Source of the DNA: Chitinophagaceae bacterium UBA4857
GTDB taxonomy: Bacteria > Bacteroidota > Bacteroidia > Chitinophagales > Chitinophagaceae
Direction: 5' to 3'
NCBI GenBank assembly: GCA_002399735.1
Contig: DHEF01000001.1
Location: 197,297 to 261,296 of the forward strand
DNA length: 64,000 nt
Shown: positions 44,053 to 52,310 of the stretch, one piece after another
Numbering within the stretch: position 1 is the stretch's first letter
Layout of the letters: each line of letters begins with the position of its first letter
Notes under the pieces: model-generated
The model's input: only the letters and a program-made list of their open reading frames with translations
Told to the model about the DNA's origin: nothing
Databases searched by the model: none
Program-made: the position numbers and the translations under genes

Positions 44053-45191
44053 GGTATGCGATTGTATTTTTTAAGCAGTTCTTTTACTTTTTTTAAAGGC
44101 AGTGCTTCAATGGTTCGTCCTTTATAACCAGTTACAGTTGTTGCAGCAAAAAGCGAGTTTAATATAGCTTCTTCTGTTGCTTCAATTACGGCCATAAATA
44201 AAGGTGATGTATAATCGTTGTGTAACAAGGGAGTGTTTTGTACAGTGCTATCGGGTTGGTGTGGTACACGTACGGCAGGGTGGGTAGAAAAAGCAATGGC
44301 ATAATCGCCGCTGCCATTAGATGCAATGCCGCCCGTTTTACCTAAGCCCAATATACTGCGTGCTGCCAGGCGTTCTAAATTACGGGCATCTAGTGGAGCA
44401 TCAGTGGCAATCACAATCATACATGATCCGTCCACATTATTTAACAGCTGATTACTAAAGGCAAATTTTTGTAACTCCTTGCCAACAGGTGCCCCATCAA
44501 TTTGTAAAACACCCCCGTAGTTTGTTTGTACTAAAACGCCAACAGTATAACCACCTAAATTAACTGGCAATTTACGTGATGCAGTGCCAATGCCACCTTT
44601 ATAACCAAAACAAACTGTGCCTGTGCCGGCACCTACATTACCTTCGGCTACTTTACCTGTCTTTGCATTTTTTATTGCATTTAATACATCGGCCTCCTGT
44701 ACATGTTGGCCACGTATATCGTTAAGCCAACCATCATTTGTTTCGCCTGCCAATGCATTAACCGATTGTACATTCTCGTTGCCCTTTTGTTGTAAAGTAT
44801 GTTTTACTGTTGCATTAATGGCAGTGCTTACATTTAAGGTATTGGTTAAAATAACAGGGCTTTCAATATTACCTAATTCCATTACCTGTGTACTGCCGGC
44901 CAGTTTACCAAAACCATTACCTACAAAAATACCGGCCGGTACTTTTTGCTGAAAAATATTACCATCGTGTGCTAAAATGGCGGTAACACCTGTACGAATG
45001 CTGTCTGCTTTTATAATAGTAGTATGGCCAACCAACACACCGCTAACATCGGTAATACTGTTGAGTTTGCCGGGTTGCATTACACCGGGCTGTAAGCCAA
45101 TATCACGGGCACGGCTTTGCGCTGTTAATACTGTGGTTATAAGGCAGCAAAAAAATGTAAGTATTATACTTGAAAGATGTAAGTGTTTCAT
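44049..45191 (-). CDS. P1-family (DmpA) L-aminopeptidase/D-esterase, secreted
   Basis: 380 residues with signal peptide (SSIILTFFCCLITTVLTAQS). DmpA-fold Ntn-like enzyme: GVLVGHTTI, AGIFVGNGFGKLAG, ALAGETNDGWLND, GNVGAGTGTVCFGYKGGIGTASR and TVGVLVQTNYGG. The autocleavage site Gly255-Ser256 precedes CMIVIATDAPL, with Ser256 the predicted nucleophile. The family releases N-terminal residues from small peptides, including D- or beta-amino acid amides and esters. Co-translation with an aminotransferase class IV suggests recovery of D- or beta-amino acids, which is inference. Confidence 0.9.
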   Translation of the reverse strand: MKHLHLSSIILTFFCCLITTVLTAQSRARDIGLQPGVMQPGKLNSITDVSGVLVGHTTIIKADSIRTGVTAILAHDGNIFQQKVPAGIFVGNGFGKLAGSTQVMELGNIESPVILTNTLNVSTAINATVKHTLQQKGNENVQSVNALAGETNDGWLNDIRGQHVQEADVLNAIKNAKTGKVAEGNVGAGTGTVCFGYKGGIGTASRKLPVNLGGYTVGVLVQTNYGGVLQIDGAPVGKELQKFAFSNQLLNNVDGSCMIVIATDAPLDARNLERLAARSILGLGKTGGIASNGSGDYAIAFSTHPAVRVPHQPDSTVQNTPLLHNDYTSPLFMAVIEATEEAILNSLFAATTVTGYKGRTIEALPLKKVKELLKKYNRIP

Positions 45192-45256
45192 GGTAATAAA
45201 ACCCTAAGTTAGTAAGTAGTTGCCATAAAATAACAGGCAATTAAAAGTTGGTGGTA

Positions 45257-45290
45257 TAAAAAAAGCGAATGAAAATCATTCGCTTTAATA
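45257..45290 (-). terminator. Terminator after the 48-residue protein gene
   Basis: 11-bp perfect stem AAAGCGAATGA/TCATTCGCTTT with an AAA loop (45262-45286). On the minus strand it is followed by a T-rich run, correctly placed after the small gene ending at 45307. Confidence 0.8.
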
Positions 45291-45306
45291 AATGTATACA
45301 GTAAAA

Positions 45307-45453
45307 CTAGTTTTGACCAAACAGGTTGCCTACTGCACCTTCCAGCATAGGAAACTTCTCCACCACATATTGTTTTACAGCCTCAATAGCTTTAGCTGCC
45401 TGCTCGTCGTTAATTCCTGCTTCGGCTTTAATTTTATCAATTAGTTCTTGCAT
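45307..45453 (-). CDS. 48-residue small protein
   Basis: Short frame starting MQELIDKIKAEAGINDEQAA and ending FPMLEGAVGNLFGQN. The helical, charged pattern with repeated KAIEAVKQYVVEKF resembles small conserved Bacteroidota proteins of unknown function. A canonical terminator follows and an AT-rich leader precedes. Coding is supported by an ATG with no upstream in-frame alternative and by the amphipathic sequence. Role unknown. Confidence 0.65.
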   Translation of the reverse strand: MQELIDKIKAEAGINDEQAAKAIEAVKQYVVEKFPMLEGAVGNLFGQN

Positions 45454-45507
45454 TGTAATTTTTTATTTGTAATCTAATAATGATTGATTGTATTGGGTTT
45501 GTTTCTC

Positions 45508-45540
45508 AGCCCCTCCTTCGGAGGTTCCCGAAAAGGGAAG
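45508..45540. repeat. C-rich hairpin repeat
   Basis: AGCCCCTCCTTCGGAGGTTC then CCGAAAAGGGAAG. It is homologous to 23170-23203, and its first hairpin recurs in the terminator at 49162-49178. It lies between the 48-residue gene and clpX. Confidence 0.6.
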
Positions 45541-45564
45541 TAACTACGTTAGGGGGAGGCTGTA

Positions 45565-46809
45565 TTAAGCCACTTTTAATAAGTTCATTTTGCTTTTATC
45601 AAAAGTTTGTCTGGCATATTCAATATCCAAAACAAATTTCTTTTCTTTCGATGATGGCAACTCAAACATAGCATCTAGTAAAATACTTTCACAAATGCTA
45701 CGTAAACCACGAGCCCCTAATTTATATTCAACTGCTTTCTCCACCATAAAATCCAGTACAGCGTTTTCTATTTCCAGTTCAATACCTTCCAGTTCAAATA
45801 GCTTTTTGTACTGTTTAATCAGGGCATTTTTTGGCTCGGTTAAAATAGAACGTAAGGTTTCGGCAGTAAGCGGATCAAGGTGTGTAACCACCGGTAAACG
45901 ACCTAATAATTCCGGTATTAAACCAAAGGTTTTTAAATCGGTAGGGTTTACATATTTCAACAGGTTCTTTTTCATGTCTTCCTGTTGCTCTTTATCTACA
46001 TTAAAACCAATGGTGTTGGTTTGTACACGACGGGCAATAATACGGTCAATACCATCAAAGGCACCCCCGCAAATAAACAATATATTCTGTGTGTTTATTT
46101 TTACCAGTTTTTGTTCGGGGTGTTTACGACCGCCTTGTGGTGGTACCAGCACTTCCGATCCTTCTAGTAGTTTAAGCATACCTTGTTGTACTCCTTCGCC
46201 ACTTACGTCACGGGTAATAGACGGATTGTCACCTTTACGGGCCACTTTATCTATTTCATCAATAAATACAATACCACGTTCAGCAGCAGCCACATCGTAG
46301 TTACACACCTGTAATAAACGTGATAAAATACTTTCAACGTCTTCACCTACATACCCCGATTCGGTAAACACTGTCGCATCAACAATCGTAAACGGAACAT
46401 TTAATAAACGGGCAATACTTTTGGCCAGTAAGGTTTTACCGGTACCGGTTTCACCCACCATTATTATATTGCTTTTTTCTATTTCTACTTCGTTATTGTC
46501 TTTGTTGTCGCTGTTGCGTTGTTTTAAACGTTTGTAGTGGTTGTACACGGCTACAGCCATGGTGCGTTTCGCATCATCCTGGCCAATTACGTACTCGTCT
46601 AAAAATTTCTTAATCTCAACTGGTTTTTTAATCGTCAGTTTAAAGTTAGATCCACCTTTGTTATCATTGGATACAACTTCCTGTTCAATTATTTCGCGGG
46701 CATGCTCCACACAGTTTTCGCAAATATGCGCTTCCTGCCCTGCAATTAAAATTTTCACATCATCACGGGTGCGATTACAAAACGAACAATGTAAGGGACT
46801 TTTTGCCAT
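45565..46809 (-). CDS. clpX: ATP-dependent Clp protease ATP-binding subunit ClpX
   Basis: 414 residues. N-terminal zinc-binding domain with Cys8, Cys11, Cys30 and Cys33, AAA+ module with Walker A GETGTGKT (~117-124), Walker B VFIDEIDK, sensor and pore-loop GYVGEDVE, RKGDNPSITRDVSGEGVQQ, and the C-terminal GARGLRSI. ClpX unfolds tagged substrates and feeds ClpP. It is the last of the tig-clpP-clpP-clpX block on this strand and separated from the second clpP by a terminator at 46955-46985, so may have its own promoter too. Confidence 0.97.
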   Translation of the reverse strand: MAKSPLHCSFCNRTRDDVKILIAGQEAHICENCVEHAREIIEQEVVSNDNKGGSNFKLTIKKPVEIKKFLDEYVIGQDDAKRTMAVAVYNHYKRLKQRNSDNKDNNEVEIEKSNIIMVGETGTGKTLLAKSIARLLNVPFTIVDATVFTESGYVGEDVESILSRLLQVCNYDVAAAERGIVFIDEIDKVARKGDNPSITRDVSGEGVQQGMLKLLEGSEVLVPPQGGRKHPEQKLVKINTQNILFICGGAFDGIDRIIARRVQTNTIGFNVDKEQQEDMKKNLLKYVNPTDLKTFGLIPELLGRLPVVTHLDPLTAETLRSILTEPKNALIKQYKKLFELEGIELEIENAVLDFMVEKAVEYKLGARGLRSICESILLDAMFELPSSKEKKFVLDIEYARQTFDKSKMNLLKVA

Positions 46810-46954
46810 GTTATTACAACAAATTAAAATGCCGTTAGTTGAGTGTTACATCTATTTGCGGAGTTATTCGGGAGGCTTTTAACAAGCTACAAACAAATCA
46901 GGAAATACAAGCCAACAAGCAAATAGCGCTACTAATTATTAATACTGCAAAATT

Positions 46955-46985
46955 AAAAAACCCTTCTGAGAGAAGGGCTTTTTTT
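46955..46985 (-). terminator. Terminator between the second clpP and clpX
   Basis: Stem CCCTTCT/AGAAGGG (46961-46967/46971-46977), with T-tracts on both strands. On the minus strand it follows the clpP gene ending at 47039. Confidence 0.75.
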
Positions 46986-47038
46986 ATAAGGTTATTGCAA
47001 AAAATGTTTTTTGCGTCAACTTTTTGATTCAGAGTGCA

Positions 47039-47674
47039 TTACAGCTTATCAACTATACCGTCAACTATACCATATGCAATAGCTTCTTTAGCATCCATAT
47101 AATAATCACGGTTAAAGTCTTTCATAATCTGCTCTATCGTTTTACCGCAGTTCTCTGCCAGAATGCGGGCACCAATTTCTTTAACACGTTGTGTTTGACG
47201 GGCCTGTATTTCCAAATCGGCGGCTACACCACGCATCATACCGCCCAAAGATGGTTGGTGAATCATTACCTCACCATTTGGGTAAATAAAACGTTTGCCT
47301 TTATCGCCGGCGCTTAACAAAATACTACCCATGCTGGCAGCCATACCCATACAAATAGTACTAACGGGACTGCTTATCAGTTTCATGGTATCGTGTATTA
47401 CCATACCGCTGGTAACAACACCGCCCGGGCTATTAATATAAAATTTAATTTCTTTACCGGGTGCATCCGCTTCCAGTAATAACAGTTTAGTTGTTATTTC
47501 ACGGGCACTTTTATCATCAACCACGCCCCACAGGTAAACCGCTCTTTTTTCAAAAAACAGTTTTTCCAGTTTTTTGTTCAGCATCATTAAATCATCACGT
47601 TTGTCTTCCGGTTGTTTTTCATCATCTTCATCTTCCATGCGCCAGTTGCCTGATAATAAATTATTATGGTTCAT
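47039..47674 (-). CDS. clpP: ClpP serine protease subunit, paralogue 2
   Basis: 211 residues with catalytic Ser114 in MGMAASMGSILLSAG, His139 in GEVMIHQPSLGG and an Asp in FNRDYYMDAKEA. It has an acidic N-terminal extension (WRMEDEDDEKQPEDKRDD) not seen in the upstream paralogue. VVDDKSAREITTKLLLLEA and IKFYINSPGG mark the fold. It may form a mixed tetradecamer with the other ClpP or a separate one. The 244-bp gap upstream contains a repeat copy. Confidence 0.95.
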   Translation of the reverse strand: MNHNNLLSGNWRMEDEDDEKQPEDKRDDLMMLNKKLEKLFFEKRAVYLWGVVDDKSAREITTKLLLLEADAPGKEIKFYINSPGGVVTSGMVIHDTMKLISSPVSTICMGMAASMGSILLSAGDKGKRFIYPNGEVMIHQPSLGGMMRGVAADLEIQARQTQRVKEIGARILAENCGKTIEQIMKDFNRDYYMDAKEAIAYGIVDGIVDKL

Positions 47675-47787
47675 GTTATTTTAATTTTGGCCTCCCCTGC
47701 CCCTCCAAAGAAGGGGATTTGTATTCCTGTTAAATCAGGTAGTACAAATTGGATATAGCGGTTTAAATTTTTTTTTTACTTTTTACT

Positions 47788-47870
47788 TTGCCAACTGCAT
47801 TACTACTAGCACCGTCTGTTGTGTCACTCACTTGTACGTTCAGTAATTCTATTGGGCATTATGCGAGTTT
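47788..47870 (+). repeat. Dispersed TTGCGTCGCAC-core repeat, copy 7 (variant core)
   Basis: CAACTGCATTACTACTAGCA, CCGTCTGTTGTGTCACTCAC, GTTCAGTAATTCTATTGGGC. The core is TTGTGTCACTCAC rather than TTGCGTCGCAC, the same variant as at 49015-49105. It lies between the two clpP genes. Confidence 0.75.
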
Positions 47871-47918
47871 CCTATTAAATATCAGAAACGTTCATTTCCC
47901 AATTATCTAATTATCAAA

Positions 47919-48611
47919 TTAACTCTTCTTCTCTTTTCTTGGGTTAATTAACAATACTTCATCAACCAATCCGTATTCTTTAGCTTCGGTGGCCGTTAAC
48001 CAATGGTCACGGTCAAAGTCGGCTTCAATTTTATCCAATGGTTGGTTACTGTGGTAGTTAACAATATCGTATAACTCAGTTTTAAGTTTACGAATTTCGT
48101 TTACTGTAATTTCTATATCGCTGGCTTGTCCGCCAATGCCGCCACTTGGCTGGTGCATCATTACGCGGGCATGTTTTAAAGCTGCACGTTTGCCATGTGT
48201 ACCGGCAGTAAGTAATATAGCACCCATACTGGCAGCCATACCAATACAAATAGTCGCCACATCAGGGCTTACATATTGCATGGTATCATAAACGCCTAAA
48301 CCGGCATAAACGCTACCACCCGGACTGTTAATGTACATATTAATATCACGGGTACGGTCGGTAGAATCCAGAAAAAGTAATTGTGCCGTAATAATATTTG
48401 CTACCTCATCATTAATAGGGTAGCCCAGAAAAATAATGCGGTCCATCATTAAACGGCTGTACACATCCATCACCGCTACATTCATGGGGCGCTCCTCAAT
48501 AATGTTAGGCGTAAGGCCGGTAACCAGATGCGATGCATAACCATGTAATGTATTGCTACTAAGGCCACGATGCTTTACAGCGTATTTTTCAAATTCGGAA
48601 TTAAAGTTCAT
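47919..48611 (-). CDS. clpP: ClpP serine protease subunit, paralogue 1
   Basis: 230 residues with Ser128 in GMAASMGAILLTAG, His153 in RVMMHQPSGG and Asp in DFDRDHWLTATEA. A ~45-residue N-terminal segment (FEKYAVKHRGLSSNTLHGY) precedes PMNVAVMDVYSRLMMDRIIFLG. It is closer to the canonical ClpP than paralogue 2. ClpP degrades proteins delivered by ClpX. The order tig-clpP-clpP-clpX is a recognised arrangement, here with a duplicated clpP. Confidence 0.95.
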   Translation of the reverse strand: MNFNSEFEKYAVKHRGLSSNTLHGYASHLVTGLTPNIIEERPMNVAVMDVYSRLMMDRIIFLGYPINDEVANIITAQLLFLDSTDRTRDINMYINSPGGSVYAGLGVYDTMQYVSPDVATICIGMAASMGAILLTAGTHGKRAALKHARVMMHQPSGGIGGQASDIEITVNEIRKLKTELYDIVNYHSNQPLDKIEADFDRDHWLTATEAKEYGLVDEVLLINPRKEKKS

Positions 48612-49014
48612 CTATAAAGTTTATTAATTGAATGATTGCGAGACTAACCTAGTAACAAACAAGATAACGATTTAGTTTTTTAGTTCCGTACGTTCCAAAA
48701 GTTTATGCTACCGGTTTTTTGATACAGTCAAATATCCGTCCAAATGCTAAAACCACAAAATTGTATGACAGCTTTGGGGAAAATAGGACAAATTGACAAT
48801 TGGGCTGAAGGCTTAATGCCGAAAGCTGAAAGCGGAATGCGCAGTGCTGAAGGCTTAATGCTAAATGCGGGGTACTCGCTATGCGAAACTTGCAGTTTCG
48901 CATGAATATGCTATCGCCTGTGGCGATAATACTTGCATACGCATGTTTTTACTAAACTTGTGTACACTGCGCAATTGCCGAATAGCAGTACTGAACGGCC
49001 CCGATTGAAATACG

Positions 49015-49105
49015 GGGTACTGCACAAGTGTCCAATAGAATTGTTGCAGTACAAGTGAGTGACACAACAGACGGTGCTAGTAGTAATGCAGCTGGTCAAA
49101 CAATT
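49015..49105 (-). repeat. Dispersed TTGCGTCGCAC-core repeat, copy 8 (variant core)
   Basis: Minus orientation: TTGACCAGCTGCATTACTAC, TAGCACCGTCTGTTGTGTCA, CTCACTTGTACTGCAACAAT, TCTATTGGACACTTGTG. Closest to the 47788 copy. Confidence 0.75.
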
Positions 49106-49154
49106 AAAAGTAAAAATGCAGAAGCAGTTAGTAGGCTGCTTGCATTGTAGGAAA

Positions 49155-49185
49155 TAAAAAACCCCTCCTTTGGAGGGGCTTGGGG
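49155..49185 (-). terminator. Terminator after tig
   Basis: Stem CCCCTCC/GGAGGGG with a TTT loop (49162-49178). On the minus strand it is followed by TTTTTTATTT, just after the tig stop at 49202. Its C-rich hairpin is shared with the repeats at 23170 and 45508. Confidence 0.75.
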
Positions 49186-49201
49186 AGGCTATTATATGCT
49201 A

Positions 49202-50596
49202 TTAATGGTGAGCATGTTGGTGCTCTTGTACCATTTTCGTAAAGTCTTCTACCGAAATTTCTTGCTCAACCGGGTTTACTTGTGTTTCGGCCCAATCGAA
49301 CATTTTTTGTGTTTGAATACGCATGAAAGTATCTTCTACAAACTTTCTGTCTTTCATCATTTTGTCAACGTATTCTTTAACCCAAGGTTGATCTTCCAGG
49401 TTTGACGCACCACCCATGCCACTCATGTAGCTGAACAATTGGTTTAGTGCAAACTGACGAACTTCTTCAGGTTTAACATCAATTTCCTGATCTTTTGTAA
49501 TTTTTTCAGATACCAATGACCATTTTAATTGCTTAAGGAAAGTAGGGAATTCCTGCTCAACCTGCTCATCAGTTTTAGGTGCACCACCTTCTTCGGTTCC
49601 TTGTTGTTGTAACCATTTTTTCAAAAAGGTTTCAGGAAACTCAATGCTGGTATGGTCAGTTAATTGGTGGAAAATCTGGTCTTGAATCTGGTTGCTGCTT
49701 TGGCTTTTCCAATAAGCTTCAATTTCAGCTTTAATTTTATTACGCAGGTCTTCTTCAGACTTTACTTCCTGGTTAGGGTAAAGCTGGTCGAAAAACTCCT
49801 GATTTAATTCTTTTTTTACTTTAGAACCAATCTTGTTAATGGTGAAAGTGAAAAATTTATCAGCAGCAGCTTCTTGTTCGTTAATTTTTAAGTCTTCTAA
49901 AACAGAAGCCAGTTCTTTATCTTCAAAAGAAGCTTTTAATTGAAGGGTAATTGTATCATTAACAGCTTTGCCTTGTAATGCAGCACGGGCAGCGTCGTTA
50001 AAGTATTTGGCAATATATACCTGATTGCTGGTTACGCCACCTTCAACAGCGTTTCCTTTTTCATCGCTTTCGGTAAGGGCTAATGTTAATACATTGTCTT
50101 CGCCGGCAATAGTTTCTTCTTCTTTGGTATCGGCAAAACGATTTTGTAAACGCTCTACTTCTTCATTTACCATAGCATCGGTAACAGATACTTTATAACC
50201 GGTAATGCTTGCAGTACCTAAATCAGGCAGGTTAAATGAAGGTTTAACACCTATTTCAAAGTTGAAAGTATAATCCTGTGGATTGTTTACGTCAATGCTT
50301 TTGAAATCGGCTTCTAAAGGTAATGGTTGAGCAAAAATCTCCACCTCACCTGTTTGCAGGTAGTTGTTTAATTCTTTATCAACGGTTTTTAAAACCTCAT
50401 CCGTAAACAAAGAGGCACCGTACATTTTTTTAATTAAACCGGCAGGCACCATTCCTTTTCTGAAACCAGGAATGTTAGCTTGCTTGCTATATGTTTTTAA
50501 TGCTTGATCAAAAGAAGGAAGGTAATCGGTTTTTGCAATTGTAACGGAAAGTTTCTCGTGTAATAAACCGATGTTTTCTTTAGTAATTGTTGCCAT
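49202..50596 (-). CDS. tig: Trigger factor
   Basis: 464 residues. N-terminal ribosome-binding domain with the IPGFRKGMVPAGLIKKMYG signature (residues ~38-56), middle FKBP-like domain that appears shortened or degenerate (region ~150-250), and a long helical C-terminal chaperone domain with a terminal His-rich tail (MVQEHQHAHH). Trigger factor binds nascent chains at the ribosome exit. It is a typical neighbour of clpP and clpX; this order is seen in many bacteria. The start ATG lies 51 bp downstream of the tRNA-Leu terminator stem. Confidence 0.92.
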   Translation of the reverse strand: MATITKENIGLLHEKLSVTIAKTDYLPSFDQALKTYSKQANIPGFRKGMVPAGLIKKMYGASLFTDEVLKTVDKELNNYLQTGEVEIFAQPLPLEADFKSIDVNNPQDYTFNFEIGVKPSFNLPDLGTASITGYKVSVTDAMVNEEVERLQNRFADTKEEETIAGEDNVLTLALTESDEKGNAVEGGVTSNQVYIAKYFNDAARAALQGKAVNDTITLQLKASFEDKELASVLEDLKINEQEAAADKFFTFTINKIGSKVKKELNQEFFDQLYPNQEVKSEEDLRNKIKAEIEAYWKSQSSNQIQDQIFHQLTDHTSIEFPETFLKKWLQQQGTEEGGAPKTDEQVEQEFPTFLKQLKWSLVSEKITKDQEIDVKPEEVRQFALNQLFSYMSGMGGASNLEDQPWVKEYVDKMMKDRKFVEDTFMRIQTQKMFDWAETQVNPVEQEISVEDFTKMVQEHQHAHH

Positions 50597-50646
50597 GATA
50601 TGTGTTTAAAACCCGACCATGTCGGATATATTTTTATTATAAAATA

Positions 50647-50680
50647 AAAAAACAGTTACCGGATAAGTAACTGTTCTTTC
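50647..50680 (-). terminator. Terminator after tRNA-Leu
   Basis: Stem AACAGTTAC/GTAACTGTT (50651-50659/50667-50675). On the minus strand it is followed by TTTTTTTATTTTAT, 37 bp past the tRNA 3' end. Confidence 0.75.
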
Positions 50681-50711
50681 ATTTGTCCCTGTTGAGGGAA
50701 CTGATTTTTTG

Positions 50712-50793
50712 TCCGGATGGAGGGACTCGAACCCCCATACCTCGCGGCATCAGATCCTAAGTCTGACGTGTCTACCAATTTCACCACATCCGG
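50712..50793 (-). tRNA. tRNA-Leu (anticodon UAG)
   Basis: Acceptor stem CCGGATG pairs with CATCCGG, D-loop with GGTAGAC, anticodon stem TCAGA/TCTGA with loop CTTAGGA (anticodon TAG), long class II variable arm, and T-loop GGGGGTTCGAGTCCCTC. About 82 nt to the discriminator A; CCA is not encoded. Confidence 0.93.
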
Positions 50794-51008
50794 AAGACTA
50801 ATACTGAAAACTGAAAGAACCGAAGGCATTCAGCCACAACCGCTTTAAAGTTTGTTTTTGACATAACCTTTATAACGGGCTGCAAATGTAAGGCATTTTT
50901 ATAAATGAAAACATTTTAGAGAATATTTTTTTATAGAATTATGAAGAACTGTTTTGTGTTTAAGATATGGACAAAGTATTTTATACCAGTTTGCTGCGCT
51001 AACCTTTG

Positions 51009-51016
51009 TATTTTTG
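51009..51016 (+). promoter_or_regulatory. Possible -7 box upstream of lpxB
   Basis: TATTTTTG matches TAnnTTTG, with AACCTTTG immediately upstream as an alternative. No well-spaced TTG -33 box was found. The position, 17 bp before the lpxB ATG, would give a very short leader. Confidence 0.3.
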
Positions 51017-51032
51017 GTCCTACATTTTTTAT

Positions 51033-52160
51033 ATGCAACAACTGGCAGGTACTAAATACTATATTATAGCAGGCGAAGCTTCAGGCGATTTACATGGCAG
51101 TAACTTGATTAAAGCAATGAAAGTTTTACAACCTGATGCCCATTTCAGGGCATGGGGTGGCGATAAAATGCAGGAAGCCGGGGCAACTTTGGTAAAACAT
51201 TACCGCGATCTGGCTTTTATGGGTTTTATAGAAGTGGTGATGAACCTGCGCACTATTTTTAAAAACCTGGCTTTTTGTAAAGAAGACATACTGGCTTACA
51301 AACCGGATGCCCTTATATTGGTTGATTATCCGGGGTTTAATTTACGCATTGCCAAATGGGCAAAAGAGCAGGGGATAAGAATTATCTATTATATTTCTCC
51401 GCAGGTATGGGCCTGGAAAGCCAACCGGGTAAAAATGATGAAACAATGCATTGATAAAATGCTGGTGATACTGCCTTTTGAAAAAGATTATTTCCGTGAT
51501 AAATGGAATTGGGAAGTAGCATATGTAGGCCATCCGTTGGTGAATGTAATTGATGATGCCATCAATAATAAACCGCTAGAAAAGTTATCGGATAAACCGG
51601 TGGTGGCATTATTGCCCGGTAGCCGCAAGCAGGAAATAAAAGTTAAACTACCTATTATGTTGCAGGTGGCTAAACAGTTTACGGGTTACCAGTTTATTGT
51701 GGCCAAAGCACCCGGATTGGACGAAAGTTTTTATGATGAAATGCTGAAAGGCTATAACAATGTTTCTTATGTAAGTAACCAGACTTATAATTTATTGCGC
51801 CAATCTACAGCAGCATTGGTAACATCGGGTACGGCAACATTAGAAACAGCTTTGTTTGGTGTGCCGGAAGTAGTTTGTTATAAAGGTTCGCCAATATCGT
51901 ATGCTATTGCAAAAAGGGTAATAAGTATAAAATATATTTCGCTGGTTAATTTAATTATGGATAAACCAGTGGTGAAGGAATTAATACAACACGAGTTAAC
52001 ACCCGAAAATATTACCAACGAGTTAGAAGCTTTGTTACACAACCCGCAACGCAAAGCCGAGCTGGCTAATGATTATAAAGCCTTGAAAGATTTATTAAGC
52101 CAGAGCGGAAATGCCTCGGAGAAAGCGGCTAAATTGATTGTTGATTTTTTAGCAGCCTAA
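51033..52160 (+). CDS. lpxB: Lipid-A-disaccharide synthase
   Basis: The start at ATG 51033 (375 residues, MQQLAGTKYYIIAGEASGDLHG) is preferred to the 27-bp longer frame. GT19 features: IIAGEASGDLHGSNLI, FRAWGGDKMQEAG, DYPGFNLRIAKWAK, YYISPQVWAWKANRVK, FPFEK-type ILPFEKDYF, VGHPLV, LLPGSRKQEI and TSGTATLETALFGVPEVV. LpxB joins UDP-diacylglucosamine and lipid X on the inner membrane during lipid A synthesis. Its end overlaps the convergent small membrane-protein gene by 12 bp. Confidence 0.95.
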   Translation: MQQLAGTKYYIIAGEASGDLHGSNLIKAMKVLQPDAHFRAWGGDKMQEAGATLVKHYRDLAFMGFIEVVMNLRTIFKNLAFCKEDILAYKPDALILVDYPGFNLRIAKWAKEQGIRIIYYISPQVWAWKANRVKMMKQCIDKMLVILPFEKDYFRDKWNWEVAYVGHPLVNVIDDAINNKPLEKLSDKPVVALLPGSRKQEIKVKLPIMLQVAKQFTGYQFIVAKAPGLDESFYDEMLKGYNNVSYVSNQTYNLLRQSTAALVTSGTATLETALFGVPEVVCYKGSPISYAIAKRVISIKYISLVNLIMDKPVVKELIQHELTPENITNELEALLHNPQRKAELANDYKALKDLLSQSGNASEKAAKLIVDFLAA

Positions 52161-52310
52161 TTTAAACGCCAGAATTACAAGGGCTACTAAAAACAGGATA
52201 ATGCTTAAGCGGTTAATGCCGTGCATGTACTTAACCCAAGTACTGTCGGGACGGTCAGTATCTTTCTTTTTGATGTATAAATATTCGGCTATTTGTTTCC
52301 AGATGCCCAT
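52149..52310 (-). CDS. 53-residue single-span membrane protein (DUF6728-like)
   Basis: MGIWKQIAEYLYIKKKDTD at the N-terminus, the middle segment STWVKYMHGINRLS, and one membrane segment IILFLVALVILAF before a short tail. It resembles a small conserved Bacteroidota family that I recall as DUF6728; the name is from memory. It converges on lpxB with a 12-bp overlap. No function is known. Confidence 0.7.
   Translation of the reverse strand: MGIWKQIAEYLYIKKKDTDRPDSTWVKYMHGINRLSIILFLVALVILAFKLGC

Larger units (their letters stand above)
48612..49201. other. 590-bp repeat-rich gap between clpP and tig
   Basis: No gene. Contents: a direct repeat GCTGAAGGCTTAATGC at ~48807 and ~48846; the hairpins GCGAAACTTGCAGTTTCGC (48882-48900) and ATCGCCTGTGGCGAT (48913-48927); a dispersed repeat copy at 49015-49105 with an extra inverted pair GGTACTGCACAAGTG/TGCAGTACAAGTGAG; and the tig terminator at the right end. 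It resembles an accumulation of small intergenic elements. Confidence 0.55.

Noticed and set aside
45590..46300. 236-codon plus-strand frame inside clpX
   Set aside because: It is antisense to the conserved AAA+ domain; serine- and isoleucine-rich composition is typical of shadow frames.
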